DNA from: Sarocladium kiliense
Lineage: Eukaryota > Ascomycota > Sordariomycetes > Hypocreales > Sarocladiaceae
Direction: 5' to 3'
Assembly: GCA_030734395.1 (NCBI GenBank)
Contig: JAUZTG010000042.1
Span: 1,054,001 to 1,118,000 of the forward strand
Length of the DNA: 64,000 nt
The notes beneath the pieces were generated by a model, which saw only the letters and a program-made list of their open reading frames with translations, was not told where the DNA came from and did no database searches. Positions 10,757 through 21,604 of the stretch are shown piece after piece (the stretch's first letter is position 1; every line of letters begins with the position of its first letter). The translations under genes and the position numbers were made by a program.

Positions 10757-12760
10757 ATGGCTGTCCCCTTCCTGGGTCGGTTACACCCGTAAGACTCCTT
10801 CGAACCCCATGTGACTGAAACGATTGCGGGAGATAGTGACAAACTATGATACAGGATCGAGTACCTCGCCCTCTTCGGATCTTTCATATTTGTCGCGCTC
10901 GAAGCCTTTATCCGCGTCCTTACTCTCGCTCTCCGTGAGTGCCTATCCGACTGCCGATCTCGAGTCGAATGCTGACCGCTTAACGCAGCACCCTTCCTGG
11001 TTGGCCTCTTCTACCGAGCCTCTCGACGAATTTTCAATAGATTCTCATCTCCTGCGCAGAAGAAGGCCGAGAGCAAGAAGACATGTACGCCACATGTGTA
11101 TCTCACTCCTGAGAGTGGACCTGGGGAGCTGACAAACAGATAGCAATATCGACATCTATCCGAGATGCGGCCGATTTCGTCGAGTTGTGCCAGCTCTGGG
11201 GCTATGAGGCAGAGGAACACATTGTACAGACTACAGATGGTTATCTATTGGGAATCCACCGCCTCCAGTGGCGGAAGGGAGAGGAAGGACAAAAGGTCAA
11301 TTCCGGTGGCACCAGCATTAAGAAGCGTGTTGCATACTTGCATCATGGCCTCCTGATGAACTCAGAGGTCTGGGTCTGCCTGACGGATCAGCAAAGATGT
11401 CTTGCTTTCGAGTTGGTAGACCGCGGATTTGATGTCTGGGTAAGCTTCCCATGGTCATGGAGTATGAAGACACGCAAACTGACCTGTTGTCTAGTTCGGA
11501 AACAACCGTGGCAACAAATACTCAAAGAAGTCCATCCATAGCTCACCGACTTCAGCCAAGTTCTGGGACTTCTCCATCGATGAGTTCGCTTTCCACGATA
11601 TCCCGGATACGATCAGCTACATCTTGGAGACTACACATCAGGAGAGCCTCTCTTACATCGGCTTCTCACAGGGTACTGCTCAGGCATTTGCTACACTGGC
11701 CATTCACCCCAAACTCAATAGTCAGGTCAACGTTTTCATCGGTCTCGCACCGGCTATGGCGCCGGCTGGCCTCTCCAATGGCGTTGTGGACTCGCTTGTC
11801 AAGGCATCTCCGTCAGTCCTGTTCCTCATGTTCGGCAGACGATCCATCCTGAGCTCAGCAACCATGTGGGAGACCTTATTGTATCCTCCCTTGTTTACAA
11901 AGGTCATCGATATGGGCTTGTCGTTCCTCTTCCGCTGGCGCACGAAGAACATTGCGGCAAACCAGAAACTGGCTGCCTACCCGCATCTATACTCGTTCAC
12001 CAGCACCAAGAGTGTCGTTCATTGGTTCCAGATCATTCGCAACAGATGTTTCCAGATGTATGACGATGATGTCCATCAGCCGATGAGTGTCAGTACGACT
12101 TCAAAGTACTCAAAAGTCGCGAAATATCCAACGCGGAATATTCGTACGCCGGTTGTGCTTGTGTATGGTGGAAGCGACTCTCTCGTCGACATCAAGGTTA
12201 TGCTCAGAGAGTTGCCGCCATCGACTGTAGCCACAGAGATCCCACACTACGAGCATCTAGACTTCCTTTGGGCAAGAGACGTCAATACGCAGGTCTTCCA
12301 GCACGTGTTTGACGCACTGGACAGCTTTACGGATGCGGAACACACCAAGGAAGAGTTCGACCATTACCGGATGGTGAGGCACGAAAGCCTTGTCGGCTCG
12401 GCATATCCATATGTGCACTCACATCGTGGCAGCGAGAGCGAGGCTTCAACGATTGCGGCCGGGAATGACAGCCGTAATGGCGTCGAGGTCCACCAACACA
12501 TGGCGAGGGAACAGCTACGCTCCATGGGTTCGCCCACGGATGAGGATCCTGTGTGGTCCTCATCACCTGAACCATTCGCATCGGATGCCACGCGACGTCT
12601 GGACGAACCACAACCAACGGACGGCATTCCAGAGCCTGGTAAGGATGCACCAAGTTACGCGACCGCAGCGAAGCTGAAAGGCGTGGGAGTTCGCCGTGGC
12701 GGAGCTGCGGCCAAGAAGCTGGATAACATTGTGGAGGATCGCGGTGTCGACAAGGACTAG
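10757..12760 (+). CDS. Membrane-anchored sterol esterase / acid-lipase-type alpha/beta hydrolase
   Basis: Five exons (10757-10788, 10855-10934, 10989-11084, 11144-11439, 11495-12760) join to 589 residues. The N terminus carries one or two hydrophobic segments (residues about 14-48) that would anchor it in a membrane or lipid droplet. The alpha/beta-hydrolase core follows: the oxyanion region HHGLLMNSEVW, the nucleophile elbow GFSQG with Ser226, the acid Asp396 in GGSDSLVD, and His422 in HYEHLDF. This is the acid lipase/sterol esterase family that includes yeast Tgl1, Yeh1 and Yeh2, which free sterols from steryl esters. A hydrophilic tail of about 130 residues follows the catalytic domain. 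Exon 4 begins after the second of two nearby AG dinucleotides, the choice that keeps frame. Confidence 0.9.
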
Positions 12761-15700
12761 CATTGCGGTCGGAGGCGCGGAACTCGAGGCGGCCGTGGTC
12801 GGAGATCGGGGGGAGGAGGACCATCACGATAACCAGAGGTGGACGTGGGCACTAGAGCTGCCCTTTTATTTTTCCTATTTTCCATCAAGTGGAGAGGTTG
12901 AGAGGGATATGAGCGTGTTGTAGACTGCTCTTGTACGAGTAGATCATAGCAGCTTTCGTACACGATACCCGTAACCTATGCTGTTGCGTGATCGCGCAGG
13001 CCATGATGTGATGTGAAACCTTGTATGTCTCTGTACCCAACAGCCAGCGTGGCAGGAGGAACTATAGTTATTGGTTTCACCTATCTATTGTGTGCTATTC
13101 ATAAACTTCGACTTGTCAATATCCTCGTCAGTTCCCTAGGGATCCGAAACGCTATCCGTAAGTTTACGAGGCCCTCTTTGTGGCAGTGCACGTTAATCCA
13201 CCTGGAAACTGGGGACAACGGGTAGTCTAGTCTGAAAACCTCCGAGTCTGTGATGTAAGTGAAGAAACCAGTGTCTTCAATTGAGTTTTGCTTGTGGAAG
13301 GGCATGAAAAGAAGAATCGTATGCTAGAGCTATGAGCATTGATACTGTGAGATTGGTGAGGTAGGACGTGGACGTTAGTAGACATGTGCGTCTGGCCTGG
13401 ACGATGGAGGTTATGTTTTGGCTTGGGGCTATTTGCTTGACACGCGCACGGATTGAACCAGGAATGGAAAGCCAATAGCCTAATTAACTTGGGACTTTTA
13501 TGCGCAAGATACGACGAAGCCCAGACTGAGAAGGGGTGGTTATTCTGGCAATAAGCACATCCCGAAGAATCACAGAGTTACATTTGCCACTCCCGTCTGG
13601 CCCTAGACGATGCCAAGTCGGTTCCCAGTTCCCCGGGCCTGTCATTCGCGGCAGACGAGCGCGTGTCGCTGGGGCTTTGTTGCTGTAGGTGAGGATACTG
13701 TGCCACCTGCGCCCAGGATGAACCCTGACCCGGCAGTCTCATAGGCTAGCTGGCAGGCATAATCCACGAGATATGCGATATGGCACGGCAATGGTTCGCC
13801 ACAAATGGGGTCTGATAGGATGAGGAACCTAGATGGATGAGGATCGAATCCCCTGCTTGCCAAGCGACCTGCGTTTCTATATTCTTTGTACGGAACAGGG
13901 TGTTTTGACGAGAAAGGACAGGGTCGCCAGGTCGGTGAGACGCCTCGTTCTGTTGACACAGCGAGTCAGCTGACGACAATAATAAGTCTCCATTGGGGTG
14001 AACCCCTGCGGCACTGAAGCTCGCATTCATCACCACTTGGGCCCTGAACCAAAAGGCCAAGTGCGATGCGCGTCTCAGCGTCAGCATTTTCTCCCATTAG
14101 CGGGCGCGGGCGTCTGAGCTGCATCACAGGCTGTTCGGGCACAGTAATAGGCCGAGCCAATGGTGCGATCAATTGAGTGAAGATTACCACCGACTCAAGT
14201 GCGATCTTCGCATTAGACCCATCAGCAGGGCTGGATGCAGATGGAACAGCTTCGCGTCTGTTGGATCGCACTCGAGCAGGGCGTCGAATGTGTCAGACCT
14301 GCCGCGTGGCATTGATCCATGTAGCGCTTTGTCTTCGGTCCCGACAATAAGTCTGCCATTCATATCACATTCCTTACGCGTGTGTCTGACCTGGCCTGCG
14401 GGAACTACTCGTAGGTGACGGGAAAGGTGACGATGATAACAACGCACACAGCCACACTCTGTGACGACGATCAGGATTCAGAAATTGACGAGCATGGCCC
14501 ATGCATTCCTACCTACAGGGAGCTGGGCACTACTATCCGCCTTCAGAACCTAGTTCGGGCGGACGCGTGGATCGGTGGGTTCCTCAATCGTATCATCCTG
14601 TCTAGGGCTGAGCCGTGGCAGAGCGGCATTCAAGACATTCCCGCATCCCGATCACCGGTGAAGCGAACCGGGCGGCCGCGTGGAGTGGCTTGCCAGCCTT
14701 GCGTGTTTTTGGGCGCATCAAACACTCCGTTATGGAGTACTAGGGGCATTTTTGGCATGCTTTACTAGACGCTTACGACTTAGAGCTGGGGGGCTTAGTT
14801 TCCGGATGTAAGCGCCAGTGAAAGATGGCGTGGATCTACGGCACGGGTTTTAGTTGAACCCGGATACATTGTTTTTTGGTATTACGGGCGAAGACTCCTC
14901 AGGTGTTCAGAGATGTGAAAATTCCGCAGGAAGAAAAAAAAAGCAGAAGCTGGCGAAGGTTGATTCATAGTACGCTGGCGCGTTGTAGTTGAGGCACGTA
15001 ACGTCGTCCTGGAGGTCTATGTCAGAGATGTGCTTGGCGACTTTTCCAATTTGAATTCCCCGAAAAGGGATTCGGTCAATCTGTGTCGTCCGGCGTCAGC
15101 GACTTCATGCAGCCACATTCGTCTTGTGCGGCCTGTCTATGTGTGTGCATTGCGTGGTGATAAGCTGAGCCTCAACAAACCAGGATCCCGGCATCCCACC
15201 CTCCACCACACAGCCTTAATTCGCTATGCTGGCAACTCGTACACATCGTTTTACTTGTTTAGTCGTGCTCACTGTGCAAGGGGGGTGGGTGACGGGCCTC
15301 GCACTCGCATCGACATTCCTTTGTGGCTTTGGCGTCTAGCTCACGGAGGGTTTTTTTGGGAGCGGATCATGTATGCCTATTAGGTGGAGAGTCCAGTTCA
15401 GGGAGATTCGAGTGGATGGATCCGTTGGGTACACGTTCCGCCAGCGAATCTTCCGTGGACGTTTGATGTTTTTGACTGTTCCGGAGGTTCCTTGTTAGAT
15501 CGTGGATATAAGGTGGACTGAGATCCCAGACATCTCTATCCTCGACCCCGATCTCCATCACCATATTCGCCTCTCCTCTTAAGATACCCTTCCCTCCTTT
15601 CCTATCTCGTTATCCTCCTTGTCTTCTCATTTCGTTTAAACAACATAACGCCTCCTGGGAACCTTCCCTTTATCTGGGTTGTTTCGACTCACCTCGCAAC

Positions 15701-15771
15701 CCCCAAAGTCTTCCCTCCTGACTCGACAACTCCCTTTCCTCATCCAGTTGAATCTGACTCAATCCTTCAAA
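12761..15771. other. Gene-poor 3 kb region upstream of the RTA1-like gene
   Basis: I find no supported gene in this stretch, the longest empty one in the window. Several short open frames occur on both strands, but none has recognisable motifs, good starts or linked exons. No terminal inverted repeats, long direct repeats or transposase-like frames were seen. The right end (about 15500-15770) is the RTA1-like promoter: a TATA-like element lies near 15504-15511 and C/T tracts run from 15570 to 15640. Confidence 0.4.
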
Positions 15772-16890
15772 ATGGGTCTCGAAGCAGACTTCGGCAATCA
15801 GACTTGGGTTGATGAAAATGCCCAAGAATGGTGCTACGAAAACCCCGACGCAAAGATCTGCGAAGATGTCCCGACCAACTACGATTACTCCATGAGCCTC
15901 TCTGCCAATGTGACCTTCCTCGTCATCTTCGCTCTATCCCTCTTCGGCTTCCTTGGAGTTTATATCTACACTCGTCGTGCCACTGCCTTCACAGTTGCCC
16001 TCGTCCTGGGTCTCCTTTGTGAAGTCCTCGGATACGGCGGAAGAATTATGGGCTGGATCAACCCATGGGACGAGAACGGCTTCCTGATGCAAATCTGCTG
16101 CTTGACCATTGGACCGGCTTTCATGGCTGCGGGAGTGTATCTCTGCCTTCGCCGTATCGTCGCTGTCTTTGGCCCGGAGAACTCTAGAATCCCCCCTGCT
16201 TACTATACTCGCATTGTAAGTTCTCAAGATTACTCTGCTTATCTTGCTTGCTGGAACATATTTTTAATACATACTTCGTTGTAGTTCATCCCTTGCGATG
16301 TCGTTGCCCTGATCTTCCAGGCACTTGGCGGTGCCCTTGCCTCCATCGCCTCCTCAAACAACGAATCCGTTGACACCGGCTCCAACATCATGATCGCTGG
16401 CCTTGCCTTCCAGGTTGCCACCATCCTCGGCTTCATCATCGTCTCTTCCGACTTCGCCCTTCGCGTCTATCGTCGCTACCGCGCCGAAGGGTCCTCCGTC
16501 TTCCCCCAAGACCCTGCCCTCGTCCAAATGCGCGCCAGCCTGCGCTTCAAGGGCTTCCTTGTTGCACTTGGTCTCGCCGCTTTCCTGATCATGTGGCGTA
16601 GCGTCTTCCGTGTTGCTGAGCTGAGCGAGGGTTGGGACGGCGAGCTTATGAGCCGCCAGGACCTGTTCATTGCCTTCGAGGGTGTCCTCATCGCGGTCGC
16701 TGTCGTCATCCTCAACGTCTTCCACCCTGCACTGTGTGGCAAGGAGCTCTTCTCGGGCGCTGGTGGCATGTCTGGTGTTTGGGGTTTCCGAGGACGTGGC
16801 CACAAGAAGGTGGAGAGCGAGGACAAGGGTATCCCGCTCACTACTTCTGCAAGCACATCAATCCGGCACGAGAATGGCTCGCAGGTGTGA
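15772..16890 (+). CDS. RTA1-like seven-transmembrane protein (lipid-translocating exporter family)
   Basis: Two exons, 15772-16215 and 16285-16890, give 349 residues. The N terminus is short, acidic and predicted extracellular, with NQT and NVT glycosylation sequons. Seven hydrophobic segments follow, then a hydrophilic cytosolic tail. Family hallmarks are YGGRIMGW in helix 2-3, QICCLTIGPAFMAAGVYLCLRRIV in helix 3, the FIPCDVVALIFQALGG helix, and FRVAELSEGWDG before the last helix. RTA1/RSB1 proteins are fungal plasma-membrane proteins linked to resistance to 7-aminocholesterol and to sphingoid-base movement. The exact substrate cannot be read from sequence. The frame is open further upstream without an ATG, so this ATG is the start. 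Confidence 0.93.
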
Positions 16891-17465
16891 AAGGAAGCAG
16901 AGCACATGGGAGGTCGCCAATGATTTGAGGGAGAGAGAGTAGAGATATCCATAAGCGTGTCACACGGCCCGAGGACAGAGGCCTCACTTTTGTTTTATTT
17001 GGCTTTAGATAGAAACGCGATATAGACTTGAAATATCAGGCCAAGTTCCGAAGATTCATAAAATTGTTTTCCTGTACTACTGCCAGGGTGTTACACGTGC
17101 CTTCGCGTGACGAAGACTTCGTTGCCTGGTGCGCTTCGGTCTGATCGCCCAAAGCCATCCGATGCAGTCCCGTGAGGCAGCCTACATGGCCATCTCATGA
17201 ACCTACGTGCGCCGCATCGGTGGCGGAATCCCCGGATACGAATAGTACATCGAGCGGGGTATCTCAACGCCATCGACCCAAATGTGATGCTAGAAAACAA
17301 ACGCTATGATACCATGTGAACATCCAAAGAAAGCTCAGGTATGTAGATGTGAAGTCGCGAGAGCAAGCAGTGATGCTACCAAAGTGCAATGGAAGGCATT
17401 TGCAATGCTTAAGTGCCATGCTGAAAGATGTTGTTACGAGGAATGTCGCCCTGGTGCTGGAACGA
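16891..17465. other. Convergent intergenic spacer
   Basis: These 575 bases separate the 3' ends of the RTA1-like and Red1/ZFC3H1-like genes. It should hold both polyadenylation regions. No gene or RNA was recognised. Confidence 0.4.
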
Positions 17466-20400
17466 CTAGAGAGATACGTTGCCCAACGGCAAGATTCTGC
17501 TTCTGTCCTGGTGGAACTGTGCCCTGTAATCGATGATTGCCTGGCTGATAGCCTGAAAATCCTTAATTTTCTTATCTCGGAGATCGCTCAACAGTTTGCG
17601 AAGACCCTTGTTGAATTCTTCTTGCCGATCGCCCTCGTGGGCGCCGTAAGAACCAAGTTGCATCAGGATTTGATCATCTGATGGTTACTGATGTGTTAGC
17701 AATCACATACCAGATGGCCTGCCACGGGTTGCCATCTGGGTCTCCGATAGCCAATACGTACCTGGAGTGGCAACCTTCGCTAGGTGCTGGAAATCACACT
17801 CGTCGCCGCGGGGACATTCTTGTCCCAACAGCTCTTCAGGGCAGAGCTGCTGGCGAACGTCAAGCTTGTTGCTATATGTCAGCGACCGAAGGCCTCCCTT
17901 GACAGATTTACTGAATTCTGGGTGGAATCTATATGCATGGAAGTACTGCAAAGGCGATTCATATGGCTGGAAGGTCTCGCCATTGGCAGCATTGTTCGGA
18001 TTCGTTGCCTCCGCAAGCAATTGGTCCTATCATTTTGTTAGCAACGATTGAAACAAGAGGGTGGAAACGACTCAAGCTACTTCGGCCGTTATGTCCCCCC
18101 GGTTTCCTTGCTCGGGATTCGAGTCGTCCATTACATCCATGCGAGAGGCGATGCTCAGAGACGCGGAATGGTGGGAGCCCGGCGTTGCACCGTCTTCTTC
18201 ATCACTCGCATCAACGCGTAAAGTATGATCTCGCTCGACTTCGGTTTTCGAAGGGTGAGGAGCGGCCGATGGTGACCTGGTGATTCCGGGCGATGCCTCG
18301 CCGCTTGCATCAGATGTTTCTGATGCCTCATCATCGGAATCCGATTCTGCGCTGACCATGTCCACTGATTGAGGCGGTGTGTCTGCTCCACTTCTGTTTC
18401 CGTTCGTGTCGTTGAGAGTGGTCAGCTCCTCTTGATGTGTTCCAGCATCCGAAGTGTCGAGATCAGATTGCCGACTTGCAGTGCCTGCTGCTACGGACAT
18501 CTGCTTGACTGGCATCTCCGGTGGGGTTACGTCCGGCATCATATCCTTGTCCTGGTCGTGGTGCGCCTGTTCCTCTAGGCTTGACGCTGCGCCGCTTTCG
18601 GCACTGGATTCCATCGTGGTTTCATGAAGAGGATTCTCTGTTGAAGTGGGGATCGCTTGAGGCTGCTCCGAAGGAAGCGCTGAAGGCGCTGAAGGTCTGA
18701 TCACGGGGTGGTCAGGCTTCGGACAGGCCGAATCAACGTTGGAAGCTGACGAGACTTCGTGGTCAGCATCAGAACTCTCTGCTTCCTCACGCAAGGTCTT
18801 CTCTTCCTCTAGACTCGCTGCCATCTCTCTCTCCATCTGGGCAAGCTGAGCCCGCAGGATCTTCATTTTGAGCGTCTGGCGCTTTCGATCGGCCTCAATG
18901 ACTGCAAGTCGGTCGAGCGCAGCTCGTGAAAGGCTTCGTCGAAGTTCCGGAGGTCCTTGACCACTATGGGGTTTGATGACTGGACTTGCCCTAGGTGAGG
19001 GACCGACGTCGGAAGAATCCAAAGAAGCTGCCGTGGCCATGGCAGAATCCGAAGTGGGCTTGATTACTGCAGCGCTCGCGGGAGAACTGGTGCTCGACTC
19101 TGACTTCTCATGCGAGGGTGATTGGTGGGGAGTACCTTGCCTTGACTGTTTCGCCATCTTACGAGCCTCAGCTTCAGCGATACGCCTCTTCATCTCTTCA
19201 ATATCCTGTTGCATCCGGTTAAGGTCATCCTTCCCATGATTGCTGTTGGAGCGTCCAGGGCCGAAATTCGGCGTTGACCGGCCATTAGAAGGGATCTCAG
19301 TCAGCGGTGGGTGGTTCCGCAGGACCGAATCCTCAGTGGCATTCCTTCGCAACGCCAAGGGGCGCATTTCAGGCGAATCGAGATCCATGGCAGTATCGTG
19401 ATCGCTGTCATCATCATCGCTGACATCAATCAGGAACCGTCGCGACCTGTCTGTTTGGCTGAAAGGTCTTTTGGGTGCCGGCTCCTGCTGTTGGGTCAGG
19501 AAATCGGACGCAATGGGCCGTTTTTGCGTGATTATGCGTGGGATTTGCTGTGGCGACGAGCTTTGTGAAGCCGCTGGGTATTGTACTTCCTGGTGCACAT
19601 CTACAGAGCTCGGTTGAGTGTCGACTCGACTTTCCGCACGGCCCTCGCCCGGTGAGGATCCTCGCTGCCCTGGTTGTCTCAAGTCGTCATTAGGTTGTTT
19701 CCCTTGCGCAGCTTCCTGGGCTTTGGCTTCCCTGGCTCTGCGCAAAGCCTCCATTTTCTCGTAGAGAAGTTTTGATTTGTCAATCGCTTTCTTAGGTGTC
19801 TGCTGGGGTTTCTTGTGCGTCATCGGCTCGGCAGGGAGGGGGGCCGGCGGTGCCGTTTGCTGCCGAGTCCGTTTTGCCGCAAGAAGACGGGCTATTCGGT
19901 CTTTCCGGCTCTCAGTATTGTCATCACCTGAGTCTAGTGTGCCTGAGGCTGGCTTTGGGCCTTTCTCGATCTCCACGAATCCTTCGGCGCCTGCTTTAGG
20001 CCGCTCAACTGCTGGAGGCTCGAGAGCTAGCCCCAGCTCTTGGAAGAGGGTTTGTAGTAGGGACTTGTCCACTCCGTCCTGGAGGTAGTTTTCGTAGCGC
20101 ACATTTAATGGCCACAGGCGCATGATCGCGTCACGGGCATCTCCGCGTGCTTTCAGAAGTTGACCGTTATCGGATAAGGCCTTTCCTGATACAGCTACAC
20201 CCCGATTCCCATTCATGTCGCTGGCATGACCATACGGGACAGAAGCTACAGTATCCTCTGGAAGAGGACCATGGTGATTCTGATCGACATCGGGAGTGGA
20301 GAGTTGCGGCGAATATGACATTAAACGATCATCTGAATCAGTCAATAACAGCCAGTGATACTGGTGAATGGTTTCAAGTGTTCACTCACCTGTAACCTCT

Positions 20401-20840
20401 AATCGCTGAAGCGGAAGTTGCACTGGATCTTCTTCTGCAGTTGGCTCATAGATGTCCTCGAGCTCACCATCACTCAAAGATGCATCCATTGTGATGTCTT
20501 TTGCTGGCTCACCAGATGGAGCACCCATCGAGTTCGAGCGCTCCTCGAAGTCGCGCGCAAATCCACGGGTTGCCCGAAAAGATACGGCAGTCTGATCCGG
20601 ATGCGCCCAGTTCGAAGTTCCGTCATGAAGTGATCTAGCTCCTATGCCCAGCCCAGGGATGGCCCTTTGGTTGTAATCAAATGCATGCTGGGCCAATCCT
20701 GTCTCATGGTCGTACAGCTCTCTCCGTGTATGAGCCGCCTGAGGTTCACTAGGAGGCTGCCGTAATCCCACTGGAGTAGCAATGTACGGTTGCTGATGAT
20801 CCACCGTGTACTGGGCAGGATCGGCGTCGTACCGGCTCAT
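17466..20840 (-). CDS. Red1/ZFC3H1-like C3H1 zinc-finger protein (MTREC-type RNA surveillance factor)
   Basis: Four exons on the minus strand (20840-20390, 20332-18081, 18026-17711, 17677-17466) encode 1076 residues. Most of the protein is low-complexity and disordered: acidic, Ser/Pro/Gln-rich, with short helices such as a coiled coil around EEMKRRIAEAEARKMAK. Near the C terminus is one zinc finger with spacing Cys963-x8-Cys972-x5-Cys978-x3-His982, in the context LCPEELLGQECP. This is the putative zf-C3H1 domain shared by fission-yeast Red1 and human ZFC3H1, which bridge Mtr4-like helicases to the nuclear exosome. Function is inferred from that domain and layout. The donor of intron 2 (GTAGCT) is weak but is the only frame-keeping choice. 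The gene is divergent from myosin II. Confidence 0.8.
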
Positions 20841-21604
20841 TGCGAGATGGTGTGCGACGCGTCGCTGGGATGTCGTCGCGCTCGGGACGCACTCCTAGAC
20901 TTATTGTGTAGAATTCTCGCACGGCGGGATTCGATTCGAAGGCTGTGTGTAATGGGACAGTGCTTGTCTGTAGGGTTGAGGTCGCGATGAACAAAGGCGT
21001 CGAAGGTCGCGGACATAGCGTAAAACAGCGTTCTCGAAAAGACCAAGAGAGTTTGTTTAAGAAACAAGTTTCCTGGGCGACGAGTAGAGGAGATGCGACG
21101 GGCGCTTCGAGGCGAGACGCAATAGACCTAAGCGCCGGTGGTGATAGAAGGCGTCACGGCGTTGGTTCAAGCGATGGAAGACGTGCCTAGACAGCCAAAT
21201 AAATCAAAAGACGAAGTCGAGCGTCAATGATCGACACCTTTCCGGTTTGGCTCTAGCGCTACTCGGCCAAAAGTGTTAGTCACGTGCGGCGGTGTGTGAC
21301 GCTGCTTTGTTTACTTTCGAGGGCCCCAGCAACCACGCGATACAGGCCTGCCCTGCCTTAACCCCCACTGAAGCTGTGTCAACTACCGGAACCTCCGTCG
21401 TCTTCCTCTTTCATGTCATTGTGGTAAGGCGTCGTTGGAAAGAGGCGTGTCTTATCTCTCTTTACTTGCATTTCTTTCCTATTATTGTTCGACCTGGGAC
21501 CATTGTCCACCTTTTAGCACTTTGTTGATCGGACGCGCGAATGCCCTCCCTTTCGCGTTAAGACTCCAAGATCAACTCGTCGCCGCGAATCCGGACGAGT
21601 AGCC
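20841..21604. promoter_or_regulatory. Divergent promoter region between the Red1-like gene and myosin II
   Basis: These 764 bases lie between two divergent starts. C/T-rich stretches on the + strand near 21395-21520 precede the myosin start. No coding frame of interest was found. Confidence 0.4.

Noticed and set aside
13642..13959. A 105-codon minus-strand frame and a GATCGAATCCCC stretch near 13844 that resembles a tRNA T-loop
   Set aside because: No acceptor or anticodon stem can be formed around the T-loop-like bases, and the frame has no motif.
14415..14768. A frame containing KRTGRPRGVACQPC, resembling the start of a Zn(II)2Cys6 regulator
   Set aside because: Only two of six cysteines are present and nothing after it matches the rest of the cluster, so the similarity is probably chance.
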